Below, one piece after another: positions 17,042 through 17,363 of a DNA stretch of 17,363 nucleotides. How positions within the stretch are numbered: position 1 is the first letter of the stretch; every line of letters starts with the position of its first letter. This stretch comes from Nitrospinaceae bacterium UBA3496 (GTDB lineage: Bacteria; UBA8248). Made by a program: the position numbers and the translations under genes. Location of the stretch: positions 1-17,363 of the forward strand of contig DFQF01000048.1 in NCBI GenBank assembly GCA_002377645.1. Direction: 5' to 3'. The notes below the pieces were generated by a model that was not told the DNA's origin, did not search any database, and was given only the letters and a program-made list of their open reading frames with translations.

Positions 17042-17363
17042 TTGAATTCATCAAGAGAGGTTAATGTTGGAGATTTTGTGATTGGAGGGGATTCTCCTCC
17101 TGTTATAATTGCAGGACCATGTGTTATAGAAAATAAAGAAATTACTTTCAAATGTGCAGAAGTACTTAGAAAAATATCTGATGAGTTAAATCTAAATGTA
17201 ATTTTTAAATCATCATTCGATAAGGCAAATCGAAGCTCTTCATCTTCTTTTAGGGGTCCTGGATTAGAGGATGGATTGGCTGTCCTTTCAGAAGTTAAAG
17301 AGAAAACAGGATTGCCGATTTTGTCTGATGTTCACTCTGTTTCTGATATTGAACAATCGTCAG
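17042..17363 (+). CDS. kdsA: 3-deoxy-8-phosphooctulonate synthase, 3' truncated by window edge
   Basis: The first 107 residues are visible. KdsA condenses phosphoenolpyruvate with arabinose-5-phosphate to Kdo-8-phosphate. Diagnostic motifs are IIAGPCVIE (22-30), the substrate-binding FKSSFDKANRSS (55-66), FRGPGLEDGL (70-79) and SDVH (95-98). The residue in the metal-site position is Cys27 (AGPC), as in metal-dependent KdsA proteins such as that of Aquifex aeolicus; the metal-independent E. coli type has Asn there. The gene starts at TTG, 36 nt after pyrG, and completes a kdsB-pyrG-kdsA set. The frame runs past the window end with no frameshift. Confidence 0.95.
   Translation, partial: MNSSREVNVGDFVIGGDSPPVIIAGPCVIENKEITFKCAEVLRKISDELNLNVIFKSSFDKANRSSSSSFRGPGLEDGLAVLSEVKEKTGLPILSDVHSVSDIEQSS

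Overview
The window is AT-rich, densely coding bacterial DNA. It holds sixteen protein genes, two of them cut by the window edges, and no RNA gene, insertion sequence, CRISPR array or tandem repeat that I could see. Kdo-biosynthesis genes (kdsB and the start of kdsA) next to lipopolysaccharide-type glycosyltransferases mean a Gram-negative, LPS-making bacterium. The low GC, the mixture of gene families and the heavy use of TTG start codons would fit an uncultured, possibly marine lineage, but the sequence does not fix the phylum. No stretch longer than 300 bases lacks a gene; the largest gaps are 8025-8217, 5721-5900 and 4405-4538.

Left part, plus strand (1-4404): a 5'-truncated cobalamin-binding-type radical SAM protein, a small protein with two CDGSH iron-sulfur motifs, and a DapA-superfamily aldolase with atypical active-site residues follow each other with gaps of 25-34 nt and look like one transcript. 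An OppD/DppD-type peptide-transporter ATPase follows behind a good candidate promoter of its own; no permease or binding-protein gene is in view.

Middle part, minus strand (8024 down to 4539): an isocitrate lyase/PEP mutase-family lyase, an ABM-fold small protein and a beta-hydroxyacid dehydrogenase form a tight three-gene operon, probably a small carboxylic-acid pathway of unknown substrate. Downstream, with its own candidate promoter, is a MoeB/ThiF-type E1-like adenylyltransferase with its rhodanese domain at the N-terminus.

Right part, plus strand (8218 to the window end): a surface-polysaccharide/LPS operon of Wzx-like flippase, GT9 glycosyltransferase, two GT4 glycosyltransferases, a polyprenyl-phosphate sugar phosphotransferase that would start the lipid-linked unit, then kdsB, pyrG and kdsA. 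The phosphotransferase loads the first sugar on the lipid carrier, the GTs extend it and Wzx flips it. KdsA makes Kdo-8-phosphate, PyrG supplies CTP, and KdsB uses CTP to make CMP-Kdo. Genes overlap or are separated by at most 40 nt, and five of the eight appear to start with TTG behind a good Shine-Dalgarno sequence. No O-antigen polymerase or ligase is visible.

I did not find a clearly new defence or mobile system. The least explained parts are the radical SAM / double-CDGSH / DapA-like set and the lyase / ABM / dehydrogenase operon.
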